DNA of 64,000 nucleotides from positions 68,944-132,943 of the forward strand of contig JASJPG010000022.1 of the NCBI GenBank assembly GCA_031426815.1, read 5' to 3'. The position numbers and the translations under genes are program-made. Shown piece after piece: positions 45,728 to 55,713 of the stretch. Origin of the DNA: PFJX01 sp031426815. GTDB taxonomy: Bacteria; Pseudomonadota; Gammaproteobacteria; Burkholderiales; Thiobacillaceae. Numbering within the stretch: position 1 is the first letter of the stretch; the number at the start of each line of letters is the position of its first letter. Under the pieces are notes generated by a model. It ran no database searches. It was not told where the DNA came from and saw nothing but the letters and a program-made list of their open reading frames with translations.

Positions 45728-46443
45728 TGAGCACCCGGATCGACCTGGGCGAAATCGCGGTGGACGTGGTGTTCAAGGACATCAAGAACGTCCATCTGGG
45801 CGTCTATCCCCCGACCGGCAGGGTGCGAATTTCGGCCCCGACGCGGATGAGCCTGGACAACATCCGCGTCTTCGCCATTTCCAAGCTCGCCTGGATCAAG
45901 CAGCAACAGAAGAAGCTGCGGGAACAGGTGCGCGAGACACCGCGCGAGTATCTCGACCGGGAAAGCCATTACGTCTGGGGCAAACGCTATCTGCTCAAGG
46001 TGGTTGAGGCCGACGCCGTGCCGGGAGTGGAACTCAAGCACAGCCGGATGCTGCTGCGTGTGCGTCCGGGAACCGATGAAGCGAAGATGCAGGCCATCGT
46101 CGACCAGTGGTATCGGGAGCAGATCAAGCTGGAGGTTGCTTCGCTGATCGCTCAGTGGTCGGTGTTGATGGGTGTCACAGTGGAGCGGTTTTTCGTGCAA
46201 AGAATGAAAACGAAGTGGGGCAGTTGCAACCCGGGCAAGCGCCACATTCGTCTCAACACCGATTTGGCCAAGAAACCACGCGAATGTCTCGAATACATCG
46301 TCGTGCATGAATTGGCCCATCTGCTGGAGCCGACGCACAATTCGCGCTTCATCGCGCTGATGGACCGGTTCATGCCAGGTTGGCTTGTGCGCCGCGATCA
46401 GCTCAATCAGTTACCGGTGAGTCATGAGGATTGGAGGTATTGA
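45727..46443 (+). CDS. YgjP-like (DUF45) zinc metallopeptidase
   Basis: A 238-aa soluble protein of the M48-related YgjP/DUF45 family. The zinc site is H194-E195-x-x-H198 with H204 (HELAHLLEPTH) and a preceding WGSCN motif at 164-168. Family members are often encoded at the end of type I RM operons, and one hypothesis is turnover of the restriction subunit. The start overlaps the hsdR stop (TGATG). It is the last gene of the six-gene operon. Confidence 0.92.
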   Translation: MSTRIDLGEIAVDVVFKDIKNVHLGVYPPTGRVRISAPTRMSLDNIRVFAISKLAWIKQQQKKLREQVRETPREYLDRESHYVWGKRYLLKVVEADAVPGVELKHSRMLLRVRPGTDEAKMQAIVDQWYREQIKLEVASLIAQWSVLMGVTVERFFVQRMKTKWGSCNPGKRHIRLNTDLAKKPRECLEYIVVHELAHLLEPTHNSRFIALMDRFMPGWLVRRDQLNQLPVSHEDWRY

Positions 46444-46458
46444 GATGTCTTTCTTCAG

Positions 46459-46488
46459 TTGCCATACCTCCCGCGCCGCCGATATGGT
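46459..46488 (+). promoter_or_regulatory. Candidate thiC promoter
   Basis: TTGCCA (46459-46464) and TATGGT (46483-46488), 18 bases apart, lie about 35 bases upstream of the riboswitch aptamer. The match is modest. Confidence 0.3.
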
Positions 46489-46524
46489 TGTTTTGTAGGC
46501 GGCTTTGGGCTAGTTTCCGGCCCC

Positions 46525-46612
46525 ACGTTAGGGGTGCCCAAACCAGGCGATCTGGAGGGCTGAGAACACACCCTTGGAACCTGATCCGGGTCATTCCGGC
46601 GTAGGGAAGCGT
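46525..46612 (+). ncRNA. TPP (THI-box) riboswitch
   Basis: The leader of thiC contains the conserved aptamer blocks in order: GGGGTGCC, GGCTGAGA, ACCCTTGGAACCTGATC, CGGGT and GGCGTAGGGA. The outer stem pairs ACGTT with AGCGT. It senses thiamin pyrophosphate and represses thiC. The region just before the thiC start (46613-46659) has no strong terminator, so translation control is the more likely mode. Confidence 0.95.
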
Positions 46613-46659
46613 CAAGTTCATGCTTGAGCGCCCTGCGTTTTTTCTTGTTGGAGCCGCTC

Positions 46660-48603
<1,944 letters not shown>

Positions 48604-48650
48604 CTGTCGTCGCACGCTATTGCCGGAAACAATCAGGCCCGACGCCCATA

Positions 48651-48676
48651 GTAGGTGCGAATGAATTCGCACCTAC
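48651..48676. repeat. Palindrome GTAGGTGCGAATGAATTCGC..., second dispersed repeat family
   Basis: A perfect 26-bp palindrome (GTAGGTGCGAATG and its reverse complement, abutting) lies between thiC and a convergent gene. Related, less perfect copies lie at 50905-50958. Confidence 0.85.
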
Positions 48677-48712
48677 GCTCACGCAACCCGTTGACCATTC
48701 CTGCAGGCCAAC

Positions 48713-49264
48713 TCAGGCGTATTGATCGATCCGGCCCGGGTTCGGCAGAACGTCTTCCTGCGCGGCGTAGGCCGACAGGCCGCGAGCTTGCGCTCTGACA
48801 GAGGCACCGGGACTTGAAGCAGCGCTATCGCCGGAAGCGTCAGCCTGTTCCGCCTGTTTCATCCGGCTCAGTTCCGCCCGCGCCTGGCTTTCCATCTGAG
48901 CGGCGGCTGCGGCGACGGAGCGATCCTGCGACGACGGATCGATCGGCGCCAGGGCGGCGGCCTGGACCTGGCGGGCGCGAGCGATGGTCGATTCCGGCGT
49001 CTGGCCGGAAGAAAGACTGATCGAGACTTCGCCGGCCACCGCATATTGGCGGCCATCCGGTCCGCGCACGAATTGAAAGCTGGCCCCGCCAGCCAGACCG
49101 CCGCCGGCTGCCATGTGCGCTTGTTCGTGGGCACGCACTTTGCGGTCGATGGCTTTCAGGCGATTCACTTCCTGCTGCTGTTCCGGCGTCAACTCGCTCG
49201 CACCACTCCCGGCCCGCTGATAAACGGGCAGTGGTGTCGTTCCGCCGACGCTACCGATAGCCAT
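48713..49264 (-). CDS. SprA-related putative metalloprotease
   Basis: A 183-aa protein of the SprA-related family (a zincin-like motif H46-E47-x-x-H50 in VRAHEQAHMAAGG). Other family marks are ELTPEQQQEVNRLKAIDR and YAVAGEVSISLSSG. The C-terminal half is a helical, Ala/Gln-rich segment followed by a disordered tail. No signal peptide is visible. Protease activity is inferred from the HExxH alone. It is convergent with thiC and divergent from the exported protein downstream. Confidence 0.8.
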   Translation of the reverse strand: MAIGSVGGTTPLPVYQRAGSGASELTPEQQQEVNRLKAIDRKVRAHEQAHMAAGGGLAGGASFQFVRGPDGRQYAVAGEVSISLSSGQTPESTIARARQVQAAALAPIDPSSQDRSVAAAAAQMESQARAELSRMKQAEQADASGDSAASSPGASVRAQARGLSAYAAQEDVLPNPGRIDQYA

Positions 49265-49471
49265 GCAAACACTCCTTCCGCTCCATTAGGCCAGTATAGA
49301 AAGTACCGAAGCGAAGCCCAACGCCGCGCTGGGCCGCCAGACCCAGGGAAACGGCCAAACAATGCTTCGAGGCATAAAGAAATTGCCAATTGTCCAGCCT
49401 CCCCCCATTTCTTAAGCTTCATTTCTCATTCGCAGCCCGGCAACAGGCATCAATCACGGATGGAGGAAGAC

Positions 49472-50263
49472 ATGAAAAAAACTATATGCATCATCTCTAC
49501 GGCGCTATGGACCGCGACTTCGGCAGTTGCCGCGGTCCAGCCTGAACAGGCGCCAGTCGCCAACAAAACGCCGGGGTGGCAACCCGCCCCGGCGAATGTC
49601 ACTGAATGGGCAGACCGCTGTACCGACTCCACAGTCAATGGCTGGGGTTTCAAGGATCCGAAGAACTTCGTCAGGTTGATGGAAACGTTCAGCGACCCGG
49701 CCATCTTTCTCGAATTCGCGCGACGCATGGAAGACCCCGAGTCCTATGCCAGGATCGCCAGCCAGATGCTCGATCCGGCTACGGCAAAGAACTACCTGGA
49801 GTGGACCGACCCCGCCATCTTCGCGAAGTGGACGCTGGCCCTGGGCGATCCGAATTTCTACACAGCCACGCTGCGGCCGCTGGCGGATCCGTCCACCTAC
49901 CTGCGCTGGCTGGCCCTGCCAGTCGATCAGCGCACCTGGTCGGTGGCACTGAACATGCTGAATCCGGCGATGTGGCTGAAGTGGTCTACCGCGCCGGTCA
50001 ACCCTAAAGTGCTGGAGCCGTTCGTCAAGGCGGCGGATGTGAACAACACGCTCAGGTGGCTGCAGACGGCCGGCGACCCGGCCAACTACAAGACCTGGAA
50101 CGGCGTGTACGTGCCGCAAAACGGTCAAGTCGGCGTCATTCCATCCGCCATGCCAGGCAACCTGAACGCCCCCGCCCCCGCCCCCGCCCGACTCGACACC
50201 TCGACGGCACCAGCGCAGGTGCAGGCAGTGAAATTCGTGAACGGAACGGCAAGCAGACCCTAG
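49472..50263 (+). CDS. Exported protein with degenerate W-containing repeats, unknown function
   Basis: A 263-aa protein with a Sec signal peptide (MKKTICIISTALWTATSAVA, cleavage probably AVA/AVQ). The mature part consists of about six repeats of roughly 26-30 residues, each with a DP(A/S/N) start and a following aromatic W: for example DPAIFLEFARRMEDP, DPATAKNYLEWTDP and NPAMWLKWSTAPVNP. The tail is Ala/Pro-rich. I do not recognise a family name. Start 49472 follows GGAGGAAGA. The repeats suggest a structural or scaffolding role outside the cytosol. Confidence 0.75.
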   Translation: MKKTICIISTALWTATSAVAAVQPEQAPVANKTPGWQPAPANVTEWADRCTDSTVNGWGFKDPKNFVRLMETFSDPAIFLEFARRMEDPESYARIASQMLDPATAKNYLEWTDPAIFAKWTLALGDPNFYTATLRPLADPSTYLRWLALPVDQRTWSVALNMLNPAMWLKWSTAPVNPKVLEPFVKAADVNNTLRWLQTAGDPANYKTWNGVYVPQNGQVGVIPSAMPGNLNAPAPAPARLDTSTAPAQVQAVKFVNGTASRP

Positions 50264-50420
50264 GGAGGCGGGAAGAATTCGCCATCCCCGCGAAGGCAGG
50301 GATCCAGGTTATTGATTCAACTGGGTTGCCGCCTGCGCGGAAACGACGAACCCGAAAAATCAGCAATTCCCTGGCAGCCTCTTGAGCGGAAAAAATCCAA
50401 AACCGTTTGCAAAGGATGCA

Positions 50421-50855
50421 ATGAATCCAATCCTGTCCATTCCGGGTATACAACCTGCCGGCAAACCCAGGTTGCCTTACTCCAGGTTTCAGGTGCTGCT
50501 TGCGCTTGATGGCAATCACCTGACTCCCCTGCTGTTAAGCGCCGCGCTGACGCACTGCGTACCACTCACCGACCGCCTCGACATCCTGCTGGTCAATCCC
50601 CCGAAGGCGCCGACCAGCCTGTTGTCGGTCATGCTGCTGCGCCTGGAACATTCGGGCATCGACTATCGCCTGGCCAGTACCGAAGGTGAACTGGGCGAGC
50701 AGATCCTGGAATACCTGAATCGTTTCCTCGGCATCACGACCGTACTGGTGGACAGACTGACGCCGCTGGAACAGACGATAGGGCCATCGCTGGAACATCT
50801 GCGCACGAAGGGTTACCGCTTCGTTCCCATTTCCGAGCAGATTCAGATGGAATGA
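50421..50855 (+). CDS. Unknown protein, possibly universal-stress-like fold (144 aa)
   Basis: I do not recognise it with certainty. The order of hydrophobic strands and helices (FQVLLALDG, then RLDILLVNPPKAP, ITTVLVDRL and KGYRFVPISEQ) resembles a Rossmann or UspA-type alpha/beta fold, and the loop lacks the ATP-binding G-x2-G-x9-G of ATP-binding UspAs. ATG 50421 has AAAGGA upstream; an alternative TTG at 50382 lacks support. It lies alone between two unrelated genes. Confidence 0.6.
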   Translation: MNPILSIPGIQPAGKPRLPYSRFQVLLALDGNHLTPLLLSAALTHCVPLTDRLDILLVNPPKAPTSLLSVMLLRLEHSGIDYRLASTEGELGEQILEYLNRFLGITTVLVDRLTPLEQTIGPSLEHLRTKGYRFVPISEQIQME

Positions 50856-50904
50856 CGAATCAATCGGGAAACAGCGGTTGGCACGACTTGTCACTTTTTT
50901 GACG

Positions 50905-50958
50905 GTGCGAATTCATTCGCATCGAAGTCGTTGATTGTGCGAATGAATTTGCCCCTAC
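50905..50958. repeat. Imperfect pair of the GTGCGAATGAATTCGC repeat family
   Basis: GCGAAT-TC-ATTCGC (50907-50920) and a diverged GTGCGAATGAATTTG...CTAC copy (50937-50958) follow the 144-aa gene. They are related to the palindrome at 48651-48676. Confidence 0.65.
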
Positions 50959-51083
50959 GCGTGTTCCAACTGCGCTTCGCAGGATAAATCGACGCCAACT
51001 TCAGGGCGTATTCGTCGCCCGCTTCAGGCCGGAATCGGGTCGAATCCACTAGACTTTGCGCTTCGACCAACGAGAGCGCAGTC

Positions 51084-51509
51084 ATGAATTCAAAAATCCC
51101 CCGCATCATCGGATTGATCTTTCTTGCCCTGATTCTGCTCGCGGCAGGCTGGGTCTGGCTGACGCTGCATTGGAGTTATGCGGAAGGGGAGCGCGCCGGT
51201 TATGTGCAGAAACTGTCCAAGAAGGGCTGGCTGTGCAAGACCTGGGAAGGGGAAATCGCCATGGTCACCATGCCGGGTGCCATTCCGGAAAAATTCCTTT
51301 TCACCGTGCCGGACGATGCCATGGCCGACAAGATCAATGGCATGGCCGGCCAACGCGTGGTTCTGAGCTATCAGCAACACAAATTCATTCCGTCCTCCTG
51401 CTTCGGCGAGACCGAATATTTCGTGAACGACGCCCGGGCGGTGCAGGCTGAAACGACCACGTTGCCGGCGCCTTCCGTTCCACAGGGACAATTGCAGACG
51501 CCGCCCTGA
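51084..51509 (+). CDS. Unknown single-pass membrane protein (141 aa)
   Basis: One N-terminal hydrophobic helix (about residues 7-27, IIGLIFLALILLAAGWVWLTL) anchors a small periplasmic or cytosolic domain with a CKTWEGEI motif and a second Cys (SSCFGETEYF). The C terminus is Pro/Gln-rich. I do not recognise a named function. ATG 51084 has GAGAGC upstream, a weak site. It is monocistronic. Confidence 0.7.
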   Translation: MNSKIPRIIGLIFLALILLAAGWVWLTLHWSYAEGERAGYVQKLSKKGWLCKTWEGEIAMVTMPGAIPEKFLFTVPDDAMADKINGMAGQRVVLSYQQHKFIPSSCFGETEYFVNDARAVQAETTTLPAPSVPQGQLQTPP

Positions 51510-51579
51510 TCCCGCCACTCGCGCAGCGTCCGATGCCTGAAATCATGCTTCCGACTCCCCCACCCACAGTGAGCACATC

Positions 51580-52206
51580 ATGAGCGACGCACTCAACTAC
51601 CTGATCGCCGTGCGCGGCGACGCCCTCGGCCATTACTTCAAGTTCCTCAAGGACACCGGCAAACACCTCGATCCGAAGACGCGCAATCTGATCTCGGTCA
51701 TCACCAAGGTGTATGCGCAGACCGAGCCCGGCTTCAAGCAGTACCTGATGCGGGCGCTGCGCGAAGGGTGTTCGCCGATGGAAGTGGTCGATGCGCTGCT
51801 GATGGCGTTTCCGGCCCTGGGCCTGGCCAAGATCGTCTGGGCCACCGAAATCCTGCTGGAAATGGACATGCCGGAGTTCTCGCCGGAACTGATCGGCGGC
51901 CTGCCGCAATGGCGCGACGTAATGGCGGTGGCGGATATCGCCGACGGCGAAGTGCAGCGGGTGGATTGCCGTGTGCGCACGGTATTCGTCTATCGCGTGG
52001 CGGAAACCTACAAGGTCTACGACTCGCATTGCCCGCACCAGGTCACCAATATTCCGCATCTGGCATTGGATGGCTTGACGCTGACCTGTCCGAAACACTT
52101 GTGGAAGTTCGATATCGCCAGCGGCGCATGTATCGATAAGGGCAATCACCCGCTCAAGGCGTTCGAGACCAAGGTGGAAGACGGCCGTCTGTACGCCATG
52201 TGGTAA
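51580..52206 (+). CDS. AhpD-like / Rieske ferredoxin fusion
   Basis: A 208-aa protein. Residues 1-95 match a carboxymuconolactone decarboxylase (AhpD-like) domain, but with only one Cys (REGCSPMEVVDALL) where AhpD has CxxC. Residues 112-208 form a Rieske [2Fe-2S] domain with C151-P-H153 and C170-P-K-H173. The fusion suggests electron supply to an AhpD-type fold with no peroxidase disulfide. It lies 128 bases upstream of arsR in the same orientation, outside the visible ars promoter. Function is unknown; a metal or redox detoxification role is a guess from context. Confidence 0.8.
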   Translation: MSDALNYLIAVRGDALGHYFKFLKDTGKHLDPKTRNLISVITKVYAQTEPGFKQYLMRALREGCSPMEVVDALLMAFPALGLAKIVWATEILLEMDMPEFSPELIGGLPQWRDVMAVADIADGEVQRVDCRVRTVFVYRVAETYKVYDSHCPHQVTNIPHLALDGLTLTCPKHLWKFDIASGACIDKGNHPLKAFETKVEDGRLYAMW

Positions 52207-52268
52207 GCCGCCCAGCGGCGGCCGGGGCATGCCCGGCGAGCGATTGAATTGGTTTTATTAAATTCGTT

Positions 52269-52308
52269 TTGACAGATGTGTTTAACGGTTATAAGCTGAA
52301 TCACCGTT
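52269..52308 (+). promoter_or_regulatory. arsR promoter with overlapping operator-like inverted repeat
   Basis: A perfect TTGACA (52269-52274) and TATAAG (52290-52295) are 15 bases apart. AACGGT (52284-52289) and ACCGTT (52303-52308) form an inverted repeat straddling the -10 element, as expected for an ArsR-type operator. The start codon of arsR is at 52335. Confidence 0.6.
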
Positions 52309-52334
52309 CAATCAAATCTGTCGAGACGAATATC

Positions 52335-52655
52335 ATGCTGGACCAGCAAGTTTTCTTCGAAGCCCTCAACGACCCCATACGGCGGCGCATCCTGAGCCTG
52401 CTGCTGAGTCACGACGAACGTTGCGTGTGCGATCTGAATGCCACGCTCGACGCGCCGCAACCCAAGGTTTCCCGCCATCTCGGCGTATTACGCGAAGCCG
52501 GTCTGGTACTGACCCGGCGCGAAGGCGTCTGGATGCATTACCGTCTGCACCCCGAACTGCCCGCCTGGGCCATCCGCGTGCTGTGGCACATGAACGAAGG
52601 CATGCCGGCTGATGTTGCCGTGGCCGACCAGGTCTGTCAGACCTGCGCGGCCTGA
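52335..52655 (+). CDS. arsR: ArsR-family arsenite-responsive repressor
   Basis: A 106-aa winged-helix repressor that releases DNA on binding As(III) or Sb(III). The metal motif ERCVCDL lies in the recognition-helix region, and a further CQTC sits at the C terminus. The HTH is APQPKVSRHLGVLREAGLV. ATG 52335 is the chosen start because the frame upstream (from 52269) contains the promoter. It is the first gene of the ars operon. Confidence 0.92.
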   Translation: MLDQQVFFEALNDPIRRRILSLLLSHDERCVCDLNATLDAPQPKVSRHLGVLREAGLVLTRREGVWMHYRLHPELPAWAIRVLWHMNEGMPADVAVADQVCQTCAA

Positions 52656-52687
52656 ATCCCGATTTTTCCCGCTCGAAAGGCCTCCCG

Positions 52688-53092
52688 ATGAAAAACGTAT
52701 TGATCCTGTGCACCGGCAACTCCTGCCGTTCCCAGATGGCTGAAGTCCTGCTCAACCATGATCTGGCCGGCCAGGTGCATGCGCTGTCCGCCGGCACCAA
52801 ACCGCAACCCAAGGTGGCCGATGGCGCCATCGCCGCGCTGCAGGAAGCTGGCCTGAATACCGAAGGGCTGTACCCGAAGGATGTCGATGCGGTGATGAAC
52901 GAAAGCATCGATCTGGTGGTGACCGTGTGCGACAACGCCAAGGAAACCTGCCCGATCTTCCCGCGCCCGGTGAAGAGCATCCATCTGCCCTTCCACGACC
53001 CGCACGGCGAGCCACTGGAGAGTTTCCTGACGGTGCGCGATGACATCCGCGCCCGCCTGACCGCCGCCGTGCGCGCCGAATTCGGTCTCTGA
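52688..53092 (+). CDS. arsC: Arsenate reductase (LMW phosphatase type), four-Cys
   Basis: A 134-aa arsenate reductase that reduces As(V) to As(III). The P-loop is C8-T-G-N-S-C13-R-S, and the second pair is C81 and C88 (VCDNAKETC), matching the B. subtilis ArsC set (C10, C15, C82, C89). Thioredoxin is the usual recycler. A Shine-Dalgarno (GAAAGG) precedes the start. It is followed by a second reductase of the same fold. Confidence 0.93.
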   Translation: MKNVLILCTGNSCRSQMAEVLLNHDLAGQVHALSAGTKPQPKVADGAIAALQEAGLNTEGLYPKDVDAVMNESIDLVVTVCDNAKETCPIFPRPVKSIHLPFHDPHGEPLESFLTVRDDIRARLTAAVRAEFGL

Positions 53093-53118
53093 ACCTGACT
53101 CCGCCGGAGGAAATCGCC

Positions 53119-53622
53119 ATGTCCGACCGCCCCTACAACGTGCTGTTCCTGTGTACCGGCAATTCCGCCCGCTCTATCCTGGCCGAGGTATTGCTGAACC
53201 ACTGGGGCCGCGGCCGCTTTCACGCCTACAGCGCCGGCAGCCATCCCGGCGGACAGGTGAATCCTTTCGCCATCGAATTGCTGCAAAAGAACCGCCTGCC
53301 GACCGATGAGCTGCGCAGCAAATCCTGGGACGAGTTCGCCCAGGCCGGCGCGCCCGAACTGGATTTCGTATTCACCGTCTGCGACAACGCCGCCGGCGAG
53401 GTCTGCCCGGTTTGGCCCGGCCAGCCGATGACCGCGCACTGGGGCATCGCCGATCCGGCGGCAGTGGAAGGCAGCGACGACGATAAGCGCAAGGCGTTCT
53501 TCGTGGCGTTCAACCAGTTGCAGAACCGGATTTCGATGTTCGCCAGCCTGCCGATCGCCAAGCTGGATCGGCTGTCCCTGCAGAACAGCCTGAATAACAT
53601 CGGCAAGGACAGCGCAGCATGA
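53119..53622 (+). CDS. arsC: Second LMW-phosphatase-type arsenate reductase
   Basis: A 167-aa paralogue of the upstream gene. The P-loop is C12-T-G-N-S-A-R-S, lacking the second Cys of the first enzyme, but VCDNAAGEVC keeps two further Cys. It has an extra C-terminal helix. The three-Cys arrangement is common in a sister group of ArsC-like reductases. A Shine-Dalgarno (GAGGAAA) precedes it. It overlaps acr3 by ATGA. Confidence 0.9.
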   Translation: MSDRPYNVLFLCTGNSARSILAEVLLNHWGRGRFHAYSAGSHPGGQVNPFAIELLQKNRLPTDELRSKSWDEFAQAGAPELDFVFTVCDNAAGEVCPVWPGQPMTAHWGIADPAAVEGSDDDKRKAFFVAFNQLQNRISMFASLPIAKLDRLSLQNSLNNIGKDSAA

Positions 53623-54698
53623 GTGCCCAATGCGAAGTCACCGGCAAGCGCGCAGCCCACGCGCCGATGAACCTGTTCGAACGCTGGCTATCACTCTGGG
53701 TGGCGCTATGCATCGTGGTCGGCATCCTGGCCGGACAGTTGCTGCCGGCGCCGTTCCAGGCGCTCGGGCAGATGGAAGTGGCGCAGGTGAATCTGCCGGT
53801 CGGGCTGCTGATCTGGATCATGATCATCCCGATGCTGATGAAGATCGACTTCGCCGCGCTGCATCAGGTCAAGTCGCACTGGAAGGGCATCGGCGTCACC
53901 TTGTTCATCAACTGGGCGGTGAAGCCGTTCTCGATGGCCTTGCTGGCCTGGCTGTTCATCCGCCAACTGTTCGCGCCCTATCTGCCGGCGGAACAACTCG
54001 ACAGCTACGTCGCCGGCCTGATCCTGCTGGCCGCCGCGCCGTGCACGGCGATGGTCTTCGTGTGGAGCCGGCTGACCGGCGGCGACCCGTATTTCACGCT
54101 GTCGCAAGTCGCGCTGAACGACGCCATCATGATCTTCGCCTTCGCGCCCATCGTCGGTCTGCTGCTCGGCCTGTCCGCCATCGTGGTGCCGTGGGCAACA
54201 CTGCTTACTTCCGTTGTGCTGTACATCGTCATCCCGGTGATCCTGGCGCAAATCTGGCGCAAGCAACTGCTGAAACAAGGGCAGGCCAGGTTCGATGCCA
54301 CGCTGACCAGTCTCGGCCACGCCTCGATCGTCGCGTTGCTCGCCACGCTGGTGCTGCTGTTCGCCTTCCAGGGCGAAGCCATCATTGCGCAACCGCTGAT
54401 CATCCTGCTGCTGGCGATCCCGATCCTGATCCAGGTGTTCTTTAACTCGTCGCTGGCCTACTGGCTGAACCGCAAGGTCGGCGAGAAACACAGCGTCGCC
54501 TGCCCGTCGGCATTGATCGGCGCCTCCAACTTCTTCGAACTGGCGGTGGCGGCGGCGATTTCGCTGTTCGGCTTCCAGTCCGGCGCGGCACTGGCCACCG
54601 TGGTCGGCGTGCTGATCGAAGTGCCGGTGATGCTGCTGGTGGTCAGAATCGTCAATCAAAGCAAAGGCTGGTATGAAGCCGGCCTGCCTTCTCGCTAA
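53619..54698 (+). CDS. acr3: Arsenite efflux transporter, ACR3 type
   Basis: A 359-aa inner-membrane carrier, about ten transmembrane helices. The essential Cys of the family is C142 in AAPCTAMVFVWS, and LWIMIIPMLMKID and NSSLAYWLNR are other marks. It exports As(III) produced by the reductases. The start overlaps the second arsC (ATGA). The N-terminal 20 residues are hydrophilic. Confidence 0.96.
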   Translation: MSAQCEVTGKRAAHAPMNLFERWLSLWVALCIVVGILAGQLLPAPFQALGQMEVAQVNLPVGLLIWIMIIPMLMKIDFAALHQVKSHWKGIGVTLFINWAVKPFSMALLAWLFIRQLFAPYLPAEQLDSYVAGLILLAAAPCTAMVFVWSRLTGGDPYFTLSQVALNDAIMIFAFAPIVGLLLGLSAIVVPWATLLTSVVLYIVIPVILAQIWRKQLLKQGQARFDATLTSLGHASIVALLATLVLLFAFQGEAIIAQPLIILLLAIPILIQVFFNSSLAYWLNRKVGEKHSVACPSALIGASNFFELAVAAAISLFGFQSGAALATVVGVLIEVPVMLLVVRIVNQSKGWYEAGLPSR

Positions 54699-54707
54699 GG
54701 AATCCAT

Positions 54708-55628
54708 ATGCACAAATTGATTCTTCTTTTGGTGGCCCTGTTCGCCAGCTCTGCCCAGGCCGCCGAGTTCATGCCGAGAGCGGAAAAAGTCGTCGACAAC
54801 GTCTACGCCATCATCGGCCCGCTCGGCCAGCGCAGCCAGGACAACGACGGCTCCAACGCCAATTTCGGTTTCATCGTCACCGCCCAGGGCGTGATCCTGA
54901 TCGACTCCGGCGCCAGCAAGCTGGGCGCGCAGAAAATCGCGGCGGCGATAGCGCAGGTCACCGACCAACCCGTGCGCTGGGTGGTCAACACCGGCAGCCA
55001 GGACCATCGCTGGCTAGGCAACGACACCTTCGCCAGCCAGGGCGCGCAAATCATCGCGCTGAAACGCACCACCGCCACGCAAGCGGAATTCGCCGCGCAG
55101 CACCTGCAGATGCTGGCCGGCTTCCTCGGCGCGCGCCTGGACGGCACCAAACCGATGCCCGCCACCAGCTTGCTCGACGGCAACGAGGCCACGATCGAAC
55201 TCGGCGGCGAAACGCTGACCTTACGCCATACCGACACCCACTTCCCGGGCGACGCCTGGGTCTGGCTGCCGAAACGCAACGTCATATTCACCGGCGACCT
55301 GGTCTATGTCGACCGCATCCTCGGCGTGTTGCCCTGGTCCAGCGTGAAAAATGGCCAGAAGGCGTTCCACGCGCTGGAAGCGTTGCACCCGAAACACATC
55401 GTGCCCGGCCACGGCAATGTCTGCGACCTGGCCAAAGCGAAACGCGATTCCGGCGATTACGAGGCGTTCCTCGCCAACGTGATCGGCAAAGCCGCGCAGG
55501 ACATGGAACCGCTCGATGCGACGCTGAACAAATACGCCGATCTGCCGCAGTTCAAGCATCTGTACAACTTCAGCGACCTACACCGCGCCAACATGAACCG
55601 CGCATTCGTCGAGTTCGAGGCGAATTGA
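54708..55628 (+). CDS. Exported MBL-fold protein with incomplete zinc motif
   Basis: A 306-aa periplasmic protein: signal peptide MHKLILLLVALFASSAQA, then a metallo-beta-lactamase fold (VILIDSGASKLG, LRHTDTHFPGDAWVWLP, FTGDLVYVD, PGHGNVC). The HxHxDH motif has become G96-S-Q98-D-H100, so two of the first zinc ligands are gone while D99 and H100 remain. It is related to quinoprotein-relay hydrolases. Placed between acr3 and the ArsP-like permease, in the same transcript, it may bind rather than hydrolyse its ligand (inference). Confidence 0.82.
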   Translation: MHKLILLLVALFASSAQAAEFMPRAEKVVDNVYAIIGPLGQRSQDNDGSNANFGFIVTAQGVILIDSGASKLGAQKIAAAIAQVTDQPVRWVVNTGSQDHRWLGNDTFASQGAQIIALKRTTATQAEFAAQHLQMLAGFLGARLDGTKPMPATSLLDGNEATIELGGETLTLRHTDTHFPGDAWVWLPKRNVIFTGDLVYVDRILGVLPWSSVKNGQKAFHALEALHPKHIVPGHGNVCDLAKAKRDSGDYEAFLANVIGKAAQDMEPLDATLNKYADLPQFKHLYNFSDLHRANMNRAFVEFEAN

Positions 55629-55637
55629 TGCTCACGT

Positions 55638-55707
55638 GTAGGCGCGCCTTCCAAGGCGCGATATCGCGACGAATCTCAGCCAATCGCGCCTTGGAAGGCG
55701 CTCCTAC
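55638..55707. repeat. REP pair between MBL gene and permease gene
   Basis: GTAGGCGCGCCTTCC... (55638-55662) and its inverted partner (55682-55707) flank a short spacer. The right copy ends 7 bases before the permease start codon, so the permease ribosome-binding region lies inside the hairpin. Confidence 0.85.
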
Positions 55708-55713
55708 ATAACC

